From an uncultured Lachnospiraceae bacterium (lineage in GTDB: Bacteria > Bacillota > Clostridia > Lachnospirales > Lachnospiraceae), in contig CADBTG010000221.1 in NCBI GenBank assembly GCA_902797475.1, positions 1 through 6,273 of the forward strand: 6,273 nt of DNA. The letters are read 5' to 3'. The notes beneath the pieces are model-generated. The model saw only the letters and a program-made list of their open reading frames with translations, did no database searches and was not told where the DNA came from. This document shows, piece by piece, positions 1 through 5,085 of this stretch (the first letter of the stretch is position 1; each line of letters opens with the position of its first letter). A program made the position numbers and the translations under genes.

Positions 1-299
1 AAACCGCGGTCCGGGTAGAAAGAACACTTTTCGAAAAGGGACGACATGGCATTTTCCACAACAAGTCTCCGACATGGCTTAAAAGCCATATTAAACACCG
101 GAGTATATATGAAACTGACGAACAACACTGCTAAGCCTGTCATACCAATTACGATGTCAAGCAGTGCCTCGTCATCCGCTCCTTTGTTAATCGTAATTAT
201 CGCAGTCGCAATGACGACCGACACTGCGACTGCAATCATAAGCCCTACGACAATCCGCATCCGCCTTCTGATTTTACGAATCTCATCCCATCCTTTCAA
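1..299 (-). CDS. DUF3137-like membrane protein, partial (C-terminus beyond window)
   Basis: The reading frame stays open from 299 to the window edge, giving 99 complete codons. I place the start at a TTG (299-297) whose last bases form the TGA stop of the upstream gene. A GGAAGGAG site lies 10 nt upstream of it. Nearby ATGs at 291 and 286 are out of frame and stop quickly; an in-frame ATG at codon 14 is possible but poorly spaced from any ribosome binding site. The protein has a basic start (residues 8-15), a membrane segment at about 16-37, a short acidic loop and a second at about 47-66. The motif LVVENAMSSLF...FYPDRG follows. This matches the layout and the post-membrane motif of the next gene (IVETAAEGMFDSFRYQPGSG), so I infer a diverged paralogue of the DUF3137 type. 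The function is unknown. The soluble domain cannot be checked because it lies outside the window. Confidence 0.72.
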   Translation of the reverse strand, partial: MKGWDEIRKIRRRMRIVVGLMIAVAVSVVIATAIITINKGADDEALLDIVIGMTGLAVLFVSFIYTPVFNMAFKPCRRLVVENAMSSLFEKCSFYPDRG

Positions 300-1285
300 T
301 GTGCTCCGGCTCCTTCCGAATCGGTGTCATTTTGCTCCGCAGTAAGCAGCTCCGTTACATAATCCGAGAAAATGCTACGGCTCATGATCAGTTCTTCAAT
401 CACTCTTCTGATTGAGAAAAGGCTCTTTTTCGTTTCTTTTACCATCGAATCCAGGTCCGGCTCGGGACTGAGCTTAATTCCGGACGGGGCTATCGCATTT
501 TTCGTAATGAAATGCAGCTCATTGTCTTTCCAGCCGAAAATCATCGGAAGTCTCGAATCCCAATAGATGCGAACCATTCGTTTTCTGACCGTAGGAGTCA
601 ACAGCGTCATGGCTTCGGCCTCATCCTGCGCCGAGCAGATAAACACTTCGTCAAAGGCTTCATCTCCGGTCTTAAACAGATGTCTTTCTCTGTAATGCGG
701 GGTAAAGAAACCTCTGTTCACACGGCTGTGGGGACTTAAATCCCACGAAGTGACCTGCAAATCATGTGAGAATTCCTTCGGAAACTTAAAAACGGTCCAA
801 GAGCCGTTGAAATCGTCCTGTACAAGCTCCATGCCCAGCGTTGAAGAAGGAACAAAAACATCGGCTCTCCGGAAGGAAATATCATTGTACTCCCCGGTCA
901 TCAGGTCATCGCTGCGCAGTTCCTTCATCAACATCATTCTGGCCTCATGAAGATCATCCAAAAAGAAGCCGCTCCCGGGCTGATAGCGGAAGCTGTCGAA
1001 CATTCCCTCTGCCGCTGTTTCCACAATGTAAGTCTTCACTTTTTCGGTATACTTCTCCCGAGTGTGAGTCATCCATATGACAGTGCCTAACATCACACTT
1101 ATGGTCAAAAGGAAAAGGTAGACATAGATTTCTTCTTCGTTTTCTACACATCCATAAAACACAAGAGCCGTGAGAATTGTGTAGAGAAGCAGCAAAACCC
1201 GACATACAAACCTTCGGACAAGAGACTTTTCCCGGAGGGCTTTCAAATCTTCTCTGCTTATTCCTTCCGACTGATTCTTCTTCAT
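296..1285 (-). CDS. DUF3137 family two-helix membrane protein
   Basis: This encodes 329 residues. A charged N-terminal region (1-25) is followed by two hydrophobic helices (about 26-47 and 53-72) joined by a short acidic loop, then a soluble domain of about 250 residues. The order of motifs fits DUF3137: a segment after the helices ending FRYQPGSGFF, a central GSWTVFKFP strand pair, and FDEVFICSAQDEAEAMTLLTPTVRKRM followed by a WKDNELHFI strand. The family has no established biochemical function; members are membrane proteins, with the large domain probably cytoplasmic here given the basic N-terminus. The ATG at 1285 begins MKKNQSEG. The leader has no strong Shine-Dalgarno site near it, only a purine stretch held in a small GCCCG/CGGGC hairpin (1295-1310). 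It is first in a unit with the overlapping downstream paralogue. Base composition looks more AT-rich than in the right half of the window. Confidence 0.88.
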   Translation of the reverse strand: MKKNQSEGISREDLKALREKSLVRRFVCRVLLLLYTILTALVFYGCVENEEEIYVYLFLLTISVMLGTVIWMTHTREKYTEKVKTYIVETAAEGMFDSFRYQPGSGFFLDDLHEARMMLMKELRSDDLMTGEYNDISFRRADVFVPSSTLGMELVQDDFNGSWTVFKFPKEFSHDLQVTSWDLSPHSRVNRGFFTPHYRERHLFKTGDEAFDEVFICSAQDEAEAMTLLTPTVRKRMVRIYWDSRLPMIFGWKDNELHFITKNAIAPSGIKLSPEPDLDSMVKETKKSLFSIRRVIEELIMSRSIFSDYVTELLTAEQNDTDSEGAGAH

Positions 1286-1337
1286 GGTTGTTCTGCCCGA
1301 TTCCCCGGGCTTGTTTCCTCTCTTATCATTTTAGGGA

Positions 1338-1346
1338 AGTATAGCA
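1338..1346 (-). promoter_or_regulatory. Probable extended -10 promoter for the DUF3137 pair
   Basis: On the minus strand the sequence reads TGCTATACT, an extended -10 with hexamer TATACT at 1343-1338. No convincing -35 hexamer lies 16-18 bp upstream, which is tolerated with an extended -10. Transcription would start near 1331 and give a leader of about 46 nt. An alternative pairing (TTTACA at 1354-1349 with a downstream TAAAAT) has only a 15-bp spacer, so I prefer the extended -10. Confidence 0.45.
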
Positions 1347-1377
1347 TGTGTAAATATTGTTTACTACGAAAATTCAA

Positions 1378-1398
1378 GGATTTAACATGGATTTAACA
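1378..1398 (-). repeat. Direct repeat upstream of the DUF3137 promoter
   Basis: The 10-mer TGTTAAATCC (minus strand) occurs twice, at 1398-1389 and 1387-1378, separated by one base. The 11-bp period is close to one DNA helical turn. The repeats start about 35 bp upstream of the -10 box, in the place where an activator or repressor could bind. The repeat itself is directly visible; a regulatory role is inference, and AT-rich sequence could produce it by chance. Confidence 0.5.
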
Positions 1399-1413
1399 AT
1401 TGAATCATAACAA

Positions 1414-1448
1414 CACCCTTCAAGCCGTTCTGATCAGCTTGAAGGGTG
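1414..1448 (-). terminator. Rho-independent terminator of the lipoprotein operon
   Basis: A perfect 12-bp inverted repeat (CACCCTTCAAGC and GCTTGAAGGGTG) encloses an 11-nt loop. It begins 8 bp past the stop codon of the lipoprotein gene. On the minus strand it is followed by TTGTTATGATT, a moderately T-rich tail, so termination in that direction is expected. The plus-strand side has only a short GGTTT tail and no gene needing it. Confidence 0.78.
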
Positions 1449-1456
1449 CGGTTTAC

Positions 1457-2020
1457 TTATTCGAAACGGCCTTCCACACGCATGCCCTGCCCGTCGAAGA
1501 TTAGTTCGAATGACACAATGTAGGCCTTGTCTTTGTATTTCTCCGACTGCAGGAACAGTTCTCCCGCCTCAATGTCCTTCCCGCAGACTTCCTTTATGAA
1601 TTTCACCAAATTAGGCATTTCCTGCAAAACCGTGACGCCGTCACCCGTAACCTTCAAAAGGTCAACGGGGCCGGCATTTTCCGGTACAAACTCCACAACC
1701 TCAAACCAGATGTCGGGGTCGGACGCACCGACCTCACAGGCTGTTTTAAATTCTCCCATAGCCTCCTCATCGAGGGCAATGAGATCCTCTTCCGTCTTAC
1801 TCTCATTATTACCGTCCGGATCGACCGTCGGCTCCTTTTCGTCCGAATCCGGCTCCTTCACCTCGGCCTTCGTCGGTTCCTTCGTCGGCTCCTTCGTCAC
1901 ATCCGTCGTAACTTCCTGTTCTTTCTTCCCGGACTTGTCGGAATCATCGTCGTCTCCGCCGCATGCCGTCATAACAAGCGCCAATACGATAATCAGCATA
2001 ACAGTCCAAAGTTTTTTCAT
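1457..2020 (-). CDS. Small lipoprotein with acidic and TKEP-repeat linker
   Basis: This encodes 187 residues starting MKKLWTVML. The frame extends upstream to 2098, but the ATG at 2020 is chosen because it has a GAGGGAG site 5 nt before it and yields a proper signal peptide. Residues 2-19 form a short basic and hydrophobic signal ending VMTAC, a lipobox with Cys20 as the predicted lipid-modified residue, so the protein should sit on the outer face of the membrane. Next come a run of aspartates (23-26) and a Lys/Glu/Pro/Thr-rich linker to about residue 78, including tandem TKEP units. A compact domain of about 110 residues follows, with two cysteines (95 and 146) that could form a disulfide. 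I do not recognise this domain; no catalytic motif is evident. The gene lies 10 bp after the His-tail membrane protein gene and is certainly co-transcribed with it, then ends at a strong hairpin. Confidence 0.85.
   Translation of the reverse strand: MKKLWTVMLIIVLALVMTACGGDDDDSDKSGKKEQEVTTDVTKEPTKEPTKAEVKEPDSDEKEPTVDPDGNNESKTEEDLIALDEEAMGEFKTACEVGASDPDIWFEVVEFVPENAGPVDLLKVTGDGVTVLQEMPNLVKFIKEVCGKDIEAGELFLQSEKYKDKAYIVSFELIFDGQGMRVEGRFE
1867..1902 (-). repeat. Three 12-bp tandem repeats inside the lipoprotein linker
   Basis: Three consecutive 12-bp units based on CCTTCGTCGGYT (plus strand) lie at 1867-1878, 1879-1890 and 1891-1902; the last differs in its final bases. They encode TKEP-type tetrapeptides (residues 42-53 of the lipoprotein). 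A unit length of exactly four codons lets the number change without breaking the frame, so the linker length may vary among strains. This is inference from structure only. Confidence 0.7.
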
Positions 2021-2030
2021 TTTTTCTCCC

Positions 2031-2639
2031 TCAATTCTTCCGTTTATTTTCAATCTTTCTGTCCTCACCCGGTTCCGGCGGTCTGTGCCCGTGATCATGG
2101 GGTCCGCCTTCGTGCGGTCTGTGGCCGTGAGGCCCGCCTTCCCGCCGCATCCTCTTCTCTCTGCTGAAACCGCCGACGGTTCCCGAAAGTGTGAACAGCA
2201 AGGCGAAAAGCGCCCACCCGAAGATTGTCAGTGCTTCCAGAAACTCCTCTTCGATTCCGCCGAAGAGCCCCGTTGCATCCATATCCGTGTAAACCGCCGC
2301 CCCGAATACGAAGAACAGTCCGGCTAACGTAGCCATAATGCAGCCGACCTGCCCGAGAATATGGCATCTTCTAACCTTAGGGAAGCGCCCCCTCATAATG
2401 AAAAACCATAAGAGCGCGAAAAGCCCGAAGAATAAAACCGCCCCGATTATGTAATTCGTAATGTTATACGAATACAGCGTTCCGCTCAGGAAAGACGCGC
2501 CGGACGTACTCTCGCCGGTATCCTGAATCTCCGAAACCTGTATTTCGCCGCACACATAGGAAAGCCCTACGGCAAGCGCCCAAAACAACGTCACAATCAA
2601 AAACTGTCTCCAGGAATTCCTCTTAGGTCTCTCTTCCAT
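2031..2639 (-). CDS. Four-helix membrane protein with His-rich C-terminal tail
   Basis: This encodes 202 residues. Four hydrophobic segments lie at about 12-30, 62-82, 94-117 and 133-155. Basic residues at the N-terminus (RPKR), between helices 2 and 3 (RGRFPKVRR) and after helix 4 (REKRMRR) place both ends in the cytoplasm, leaving external loops at about 31-61 and 118-132. The tail (160-202) holds two related units, EGGPHGHRPH and EGGPHDHGHRPP, with six histidines between 171 and 185, suggestive of metal binding; that is inference. I do not recognise a family. The start ATG at 2639 has AAAGGGAG 9 nt upstream and a good promoter. The stop codon is read into the GAGGGAG site of the lipoprotein gene, 10 bp before its start, so the two are translationally close partners. 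Confidence 0.87.
   Translation of the reverse strand: MEERPKRNSWRQFLIVTLFWALAVGLSYVCGEIQVSEIQDTGESTSGASFLSGTLYSYNITNYIIGAVLFFGLFALLWFFIMRGRFPKVRRCHILGQVGCIMATLAGLFFVFGAAVYTDMDATGLFGGIEEEFLEALTIFGWALFALLFTLSGTVGGFSREKRMRREGGPHGHRPHEGGPHDHGHRPPEPGEDRKIENKRKN
2070..2141 (-). repeat. Imperfect duplication coding the His/Gly/Pro tail
   Basis: Two adjacent copies of a 30-36 bp unit encode residues 167-176 and 177-188 of the membrane protein. Both begin EGGPH and contain GHRP; the second carries an extra Asp-His pair. The DNA is visibly duplicated, with a shared CCGCCTTC/CGGTCTGTG pattern on the plus strand, so the tail probably grew by local duplication. Confidence 0.65.
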
Positions 2640-2679
2640 GCTCTTTCACTCCCTTTCTGATGCAATCCTTAACAGATTT

Positions 2680-2708
2680 ATTATATCGGAAAATGAGGAC
2701 GCTTACAA
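2680..2708 (-). promoter_or_regulatory. Vegetative promoter of the His-tail protein/lipoprotein operon
   Basis: On the minus strand a -35 box TTGTAA (2708-2703) and a perfect -10 TATAAT (2685-2680) are separated by exactly 17 bp. Transcription should start near 2673, giving a leader of about 34 nt that holds the AAAGGGAG ribosome binding site. This places the start of a separate transcription unit just 17 bp past the stop codon of the preceding gene. Confidence 0.82.
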
Positions 2709-2724
2709 GAGGTGTCCGCCATCT

Positions 2725-3066
2725 TTATCCTCTTCTTTCCTCCCTCATGGGCTTGTCCCAGAATACCTCTGCGTTCTGCTCCGCCGCCAGTTCGTCAATC
2801 GCCGTTTGGAAATCCGTAAGGAAGGCCTGCTCGCGCTTTTTCGAGCGGCGTCCCTTTCCTTCAAACAGCGTTCTTTCAAAGAAGGCATCATAGGAAACCG
2901 CATAGTCTTCCTCGTCACGGTGCGGGAAGAAGGTGACGCCGGCACTGTAACGGATATTGCCTTCACAGGAGTCCGCCGTAAGCATGACAAGCGCAGCTTT
3001 CCTCGGCACTCCGTTATACTCGCACGAGGCTTCGAAGTATCGTTCGTACACATTTACCACAGCCAT
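2725..3066 (-). CDS. Hypothetical protein, 113 residues
   Basis: This is a short protein beginning MAVVNVYERYFEA. The frame is open further upstream to 3165, but that part overlaps the DUF218 gene. The ATG at 3066 has a strong AAGGAGG site 5-6 nt before it, which overlaps the upstream stop codon (TAAGGAGG). No signal peptide or membrane helix is seen. The first 60 residues look like alternating beta strands (including AALVMLTADSC and IRYSAGVTFFPH). The middle is acidic (DEEDY), a basic patch follows (KGRRSKKREQ, about 78-87), then an amphipathic helix (FLTDFQTAIDELAAEQ) and a basic end. I do not recognise the family. It is probably cytoplasmic and co-transcribed with the DUF218 lipoprotein gene, 10 bp upstream. 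I see no convincing terminator between its stop and the next promoter. Confidence 0.75.
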   Translation of the reverse strand: MAVVNVYERYFEASCEYNGVPRKAALVMLTADSCEGNIRYSAGVTFFPHRDEEDYAVSYDAFFERTLFEGKGRRSKKREQAFLTDFQTAIDELAAEQNAEVFWDKPMREERRG

Positions 3067-3076
3067 AAAGCCCTCC

Positions 3077-4036
3077 TTACCTGCCGTCAAGAGGCGGCAG
3101 CTCGTGAATGTCATAGTTTTCGTAGTAGATATCAAAAGCGGTCTCGATGTTGCCCGATATTTCAATCAGCGCGCCCGCCTGGAACATCCTCGAGAGGGTG
3201 CCCGCAGGGGCTTTCCATGCTGCGTTTGAAACGACCTTTACGCGGGCTTCCTCCGATTCGGAATGAAGCATCGATTCCGCCTCAAAGACCAAAACGCCGG
3301 TCGGAATGTGATAATCGCTTGAAATGATGGCAAGCTGCTTTACCTGCGGATGCTTTTCATGCAGAAGTGCAAGCGTATTGATCGCATTCTGCGCGGTCGT
3401 AAGAGACTTGTCTTCAACGATGATTCGCTCCGGCGCGATGCCCTTTGCAATCAGCCATTCCGCCATCTTTCCGGCTTCCGTCGCCTCGGGGTTATTAAGC
3501 GCCGTGCCGCCGCCCGTGCAGACAATCAGGGCGTTCGGATACTGATTCGCACACTTATAAAGCACCTTCAGCCGTTCCTTCAGCTCCGTCAGCATGCCGC
3601 CGTCGGAATCCAGCTGGAAGCCGAGCGCGACAAGGCAAAGCTCGTCCGTATCGGGCAGGCCGTCCGGAAGGCAGTCAAAATTCACGGGGGTCTCGTCTAT
3701 CGACTGCCACAGCTTTACGATGCGCTCCCAGCGCTCTTCGTCTGCGGCATCTATCTCCTTAAGTTCCGTCAGGAGGGTATTCACACGGTTCTTTGAAATA
3801 TCTCCGAAAGCGCCGTAGGCCGCGAGCATCTCATCGATGATGCTTCGCTTGCTCCGCTTTGTCACGGGCTGTCCGGGGTCTTTATTCTCGGGGGTCGGCT
3901 CCGCCTGCTGTTCTTTTTCGGGTGTGGGTGTCACATTTTCCGCATCGGAAGTCTTCTGACCTTTGCAACCGGCAAGTCCGAAGACGAGACACAGCATCAG
4001 AATGACCGAAATGATCCGATTCCGTTTGCTCTTCAT
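3077..4036 (-). CDS. DUF218 (SanA/YdcF/ElyC-like) lipoprotein
   Basis: This encodes 319 residues. Residues 1-24 are a basic start, a hydrophobic stretch and the lipobox LAGC, with Cys24 predicted to be lipidated, so the protein is expected outside, attached to the membrane. A Pro/Glu/Thr/Gln linker with two TPTPE/EPTPE units runs to about residue 60. A helical region follows (about 65-115), then the DUF218 domain (about 132-280): VALGFQLDSDGG, a TGGG turn at 174-177, the conserved acidic position in EATEAGKMAEWL, KGIAPERIIVEDKSLTTAQNA (198-218), and IISSDYH (237-243). DUF218 proteins such as SanA, YdcF and ElyC are linked to envelope integrity or peptidoglycan precursor handling, but the biochemical activity is not settled. 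Here the domain is carried by a lipoprotein with an added helical region rather than membrane helices. The start ATG at 4036 has AAAAGGAA upstream and a very good promoter. It is first gene of a two-gene unit. Confidence 0.9.
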   Translation of the reverse strand: MKSKRNRIISVILMLCLVFGLAGCKGQKTSDAENVTPTPEKEQQAEPTPENKDPGQPVTKRSKRSIIDEMLAAYGAFGDISKNRVNTLLTELKEIDAADEERWERIVKLWQSIDETPVNFDCLPDGLPDTDELCLVALGFQLDSDGGMLTELKERLKVLYKCANQYPNALIVCTGGGTALNNPEATEAGKMAEWLIAKGIAPERIIVEDKSLTTAQNAINTLALLHEKHPQVKQLAIISSDYHIPTGVLVFEAESMLHSESEEARVKVVSNAAWKAPAGTLSRMFQAGALIEISGNIETAFDIYYENYDIHELPPLDGR

Positions 4037-4091
4037 TACGCGTTCCTTTTCCGTCGTCCGCGGGGGACGTTAGTTTTCTGACATCGGTTTC

Positions 4092-4120
4092 ATTATAACA
4101 GAATCCGCCGTGAAAGACAA
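4092..4120 (-). promoter_or_regulatory. Vegetative promoter of the DUF218 lipoprotein operon
   Basis: On the minus strand a -35 box TTGTCT (4120-4115), a 17-bp spacer and a perfect extended -10 (TGTTATAAT, hexamer 4097-4092) are present. Transcription should start near 4085, with a leader of about 48 nt. It fires away from the promoter at 4144-4172. Confidence 0.85.
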
Positions 4121-4131
4121 CGGAACTTCCG
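4121..4131. promoter_or_regulatory. Short palindrome between divergent -35 boxes, candidate operator
   Basis: CGGAA-C-TTCCG is an 11-bp palindrome immediately next to the minus-strand -35 box and 12 bp before the plus-strand -35 box. A dimeric regulator bound here could affect both promoters. The palindrome is plain to see; the operator role is inference, and a 5-bp arm can occur by chance. Confidence 0.3.
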
Positions 4132-4143
4132 CTCGGTTATTTC

Positions 4144-4172
4144 TTGAATCAGCCGCTGTTCTATGGTACAAT
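4144..4172 (+). promoter_or_regulatory. Vegetative promoter of the DUF4428 gene
   Basis: A -35 box TTGAAT (4144-4149), a 17-bp spacer and an extended -10 TGGTACAAT (hexamer TACAAT, 4167-4172) are present. Transcription should start near 4179, leaving a leader of about 27 nt that carries the AGGAAGG site. Confidence 0.85.
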
Positions 4173-4205
4173 AACAGAATCAAACAGAAAAGGAAGGTCA
4201 ATTCC

Positions 4206-5018
4206 ATGGGACTCTTTGATAAGAAATACTGTGATTTTTGCGGTAACAAAATCGGTCTTTTGGGCAACAAAAAGCTCGAGGACGGAAACATGTGTAAGGA
4301 ATGTGCTTCGAAGCTTTCTCCGTGGTTCAGCGAGAGACGCCACAGCACCAAGGCAGACATCCAGCAGCAGCTTTCCTATCGTGAGCAGAATAAGGCTGCG
4401 GTTGCCGCTTTTCATGTCACGAGAACGCTCGGTAAGTACACCAAGCTGTACATCGATGACAACGCGCGTAAGTTTATGGTGACCTCTTCCACCGATCTGG
4501 CGAAGGCCAACCCCGATGTGCTTGATTTTGCGCAGGCACTCGGCTGCGATCTCGACATTCAGGAAAGCCGTAACGAGCTGAAGCAGAAGGACGCCAACGG
4601 CCGTCTGGTCAGCTACAATCCGCCCAGATATGAGTATTCTTATTACCTGAAGGCGAAGATTCGCGTCAGCAATCCTTACTTCGACGATATGGAATTCGGT
4701 GTTTCGAGCGGTTACATCAAGACCGGCGAACAGCAGATGACTGCGAATCCGAACGGCTGGAACATCCATACGACCGGCTTCGGCACCAATCTTCGCACGA
4801 AGGAGTATTATGACTGCCTGAACATCGGCACGCAGATCAAGGATGCCGTCGATCAGATGAAGAACGCCGCCGCTTCCGGCTTCCCGATGAGAAATGATAC
4901 GCCCGCTCCCGCTCCTGCACCGGTTGCTCCGAAGGAGCCTGTAATCTGCCCGTTCTGCGGCGCTAAGACCGTTCCCGAGAACGGCTGCTGCGAGTATTGC
5001 GGTTCCCGCATCGAATAA
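4206..5018 (+). CDS. DUF4428 and C-terminal zinc-ribbon protein
   Basis: This encodes 270 residues. The frame is open from 4110, but the ATG at 4206 is chosen: AGGAAGG lies 8 nt upstream and the promoter at 4144-4172 starts transcription only at about 4179. Residues 5-41 are a DUF4428 zinc-binding module, with CxxC pairs at Cys9/12 and Cys30/33 and the typical NKKLEDGNMCKEC sequence. A middle domain of about 190 residues follows, with a charged helical part (50-65) and a long beta-rich part that includes repeated Tyr/Pro-rich stretches. A PAPAPAPV linker (about 234-241) leads to a second zinc ribbon: Cys248/251 and Cys261 or 262/265. No signal peptide or membrane helix is seen, so it is cytoplasmic. 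The biochemical role is not known; zinc ribbons at both ends suggest a protein- or nucleic-acid-binding adaptor. It is probably monocistronic, ended by the hairpin at 5026-5051. Confidence 0.9.
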   Translation: MGLFDKKYCDFCGNKIGLLGNKKLEDGNMCKECASKLSPWFSERRHSTKADIQQQLSYREQNKAAVAAFHVTRTLGKYTKLYIDDNARKFMVTSSTDLAKANPDVLDFAQALGCDLDIQESRNELKQKDANGRLVSYNPPRYEYSYYLKAKIRVSNPYFDDMEFGVSSGYIKTGEQQMTANPNGWNIHTTGFGTNLRTKEYYDCLNIGTQIKDAVDQMKNAAASGFPMRNDTPAPAPAPVAPKEPVICPFCGAKTVPENGCCEYCGSRIE

Positions 5019-5025
5019 ACTGTTC

Positions 5026-5056
5026 GGGGGACACCCGTTGCGGCGTCCCCCTTATT
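5026..5056 (+). terminator. Imperfect terminator after the DUF4428 gene
   Basis: GGGGGAC (5026-5032) pairs with GTCCCCC (5045-5051), a 7-bp GC-rich stem with a loop of 12 nt that can add a few weaker pairs. The downstream tail TTATTAT is only partly T-rich, so termination may be incomplete and some transcripts could read into the GH5 gene 35 bp further on, for which I find no convincing separate promoter. Confidence 0.6.
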
Positions 5057-5085
5057 ATGAATTTGGTAATGAAAAGAGGATAATT

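Noticed and set aside
46..345. Plus-strand 99-codon frame at the left edge
   Set aside because: It is opposite the partial DUF3137-like gene, whose translation has membrane helices and a motif shared with its neighbour.
1867..1902. Short tandem repeats considered as a CRISPR-like array
   Set aside because: The units are 12 bp, directly adjacent without spacers, and encode an in-frame TKEP linker.
1527..2327. Long plus-strand open frame (266 codons) opposite the lipoprotein and His-tail genes
   Set aside because: It is Ser/Pro-rich low-complexity sequence antisense to two well-supported genes with signal peptide, membrane helices, promoters and ribosome binding sites. It has no binding site or promoter of its own.
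2686..2724. Possible terminator for the small hypothetical gene
   Set aside because: Only a weak GGAC/GTCC pairing with a long loop is present, overlapping the -35 box of the next promoter; not enough to call.
2638..3327. Plus-strand open frame (229 codons) opposite the small hypothetical and DUF218 genes
   Set aside because: Composition is Arg/Ser-rich shadow-like. The minus-strand genes have strong start signals and recognisable motifs.
4161..4769. Minus-strand open frame (202 codons) opposite the DUF4428 gene
   Set aside because: It is antisense to a clear zinc-ribbon protein and would end over that gene's own promoter; no ribosome binding site or family resemblance.
5030..5085. Separate promoter for the GH5 gene
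   Set aside because: TTGCGG and TATTAT-like hexamers occur but at wrong spacing, and the region is mostly terminator stem. Read-through from the DUF4428 promoter, or an unrecognised promoter, is as likely.
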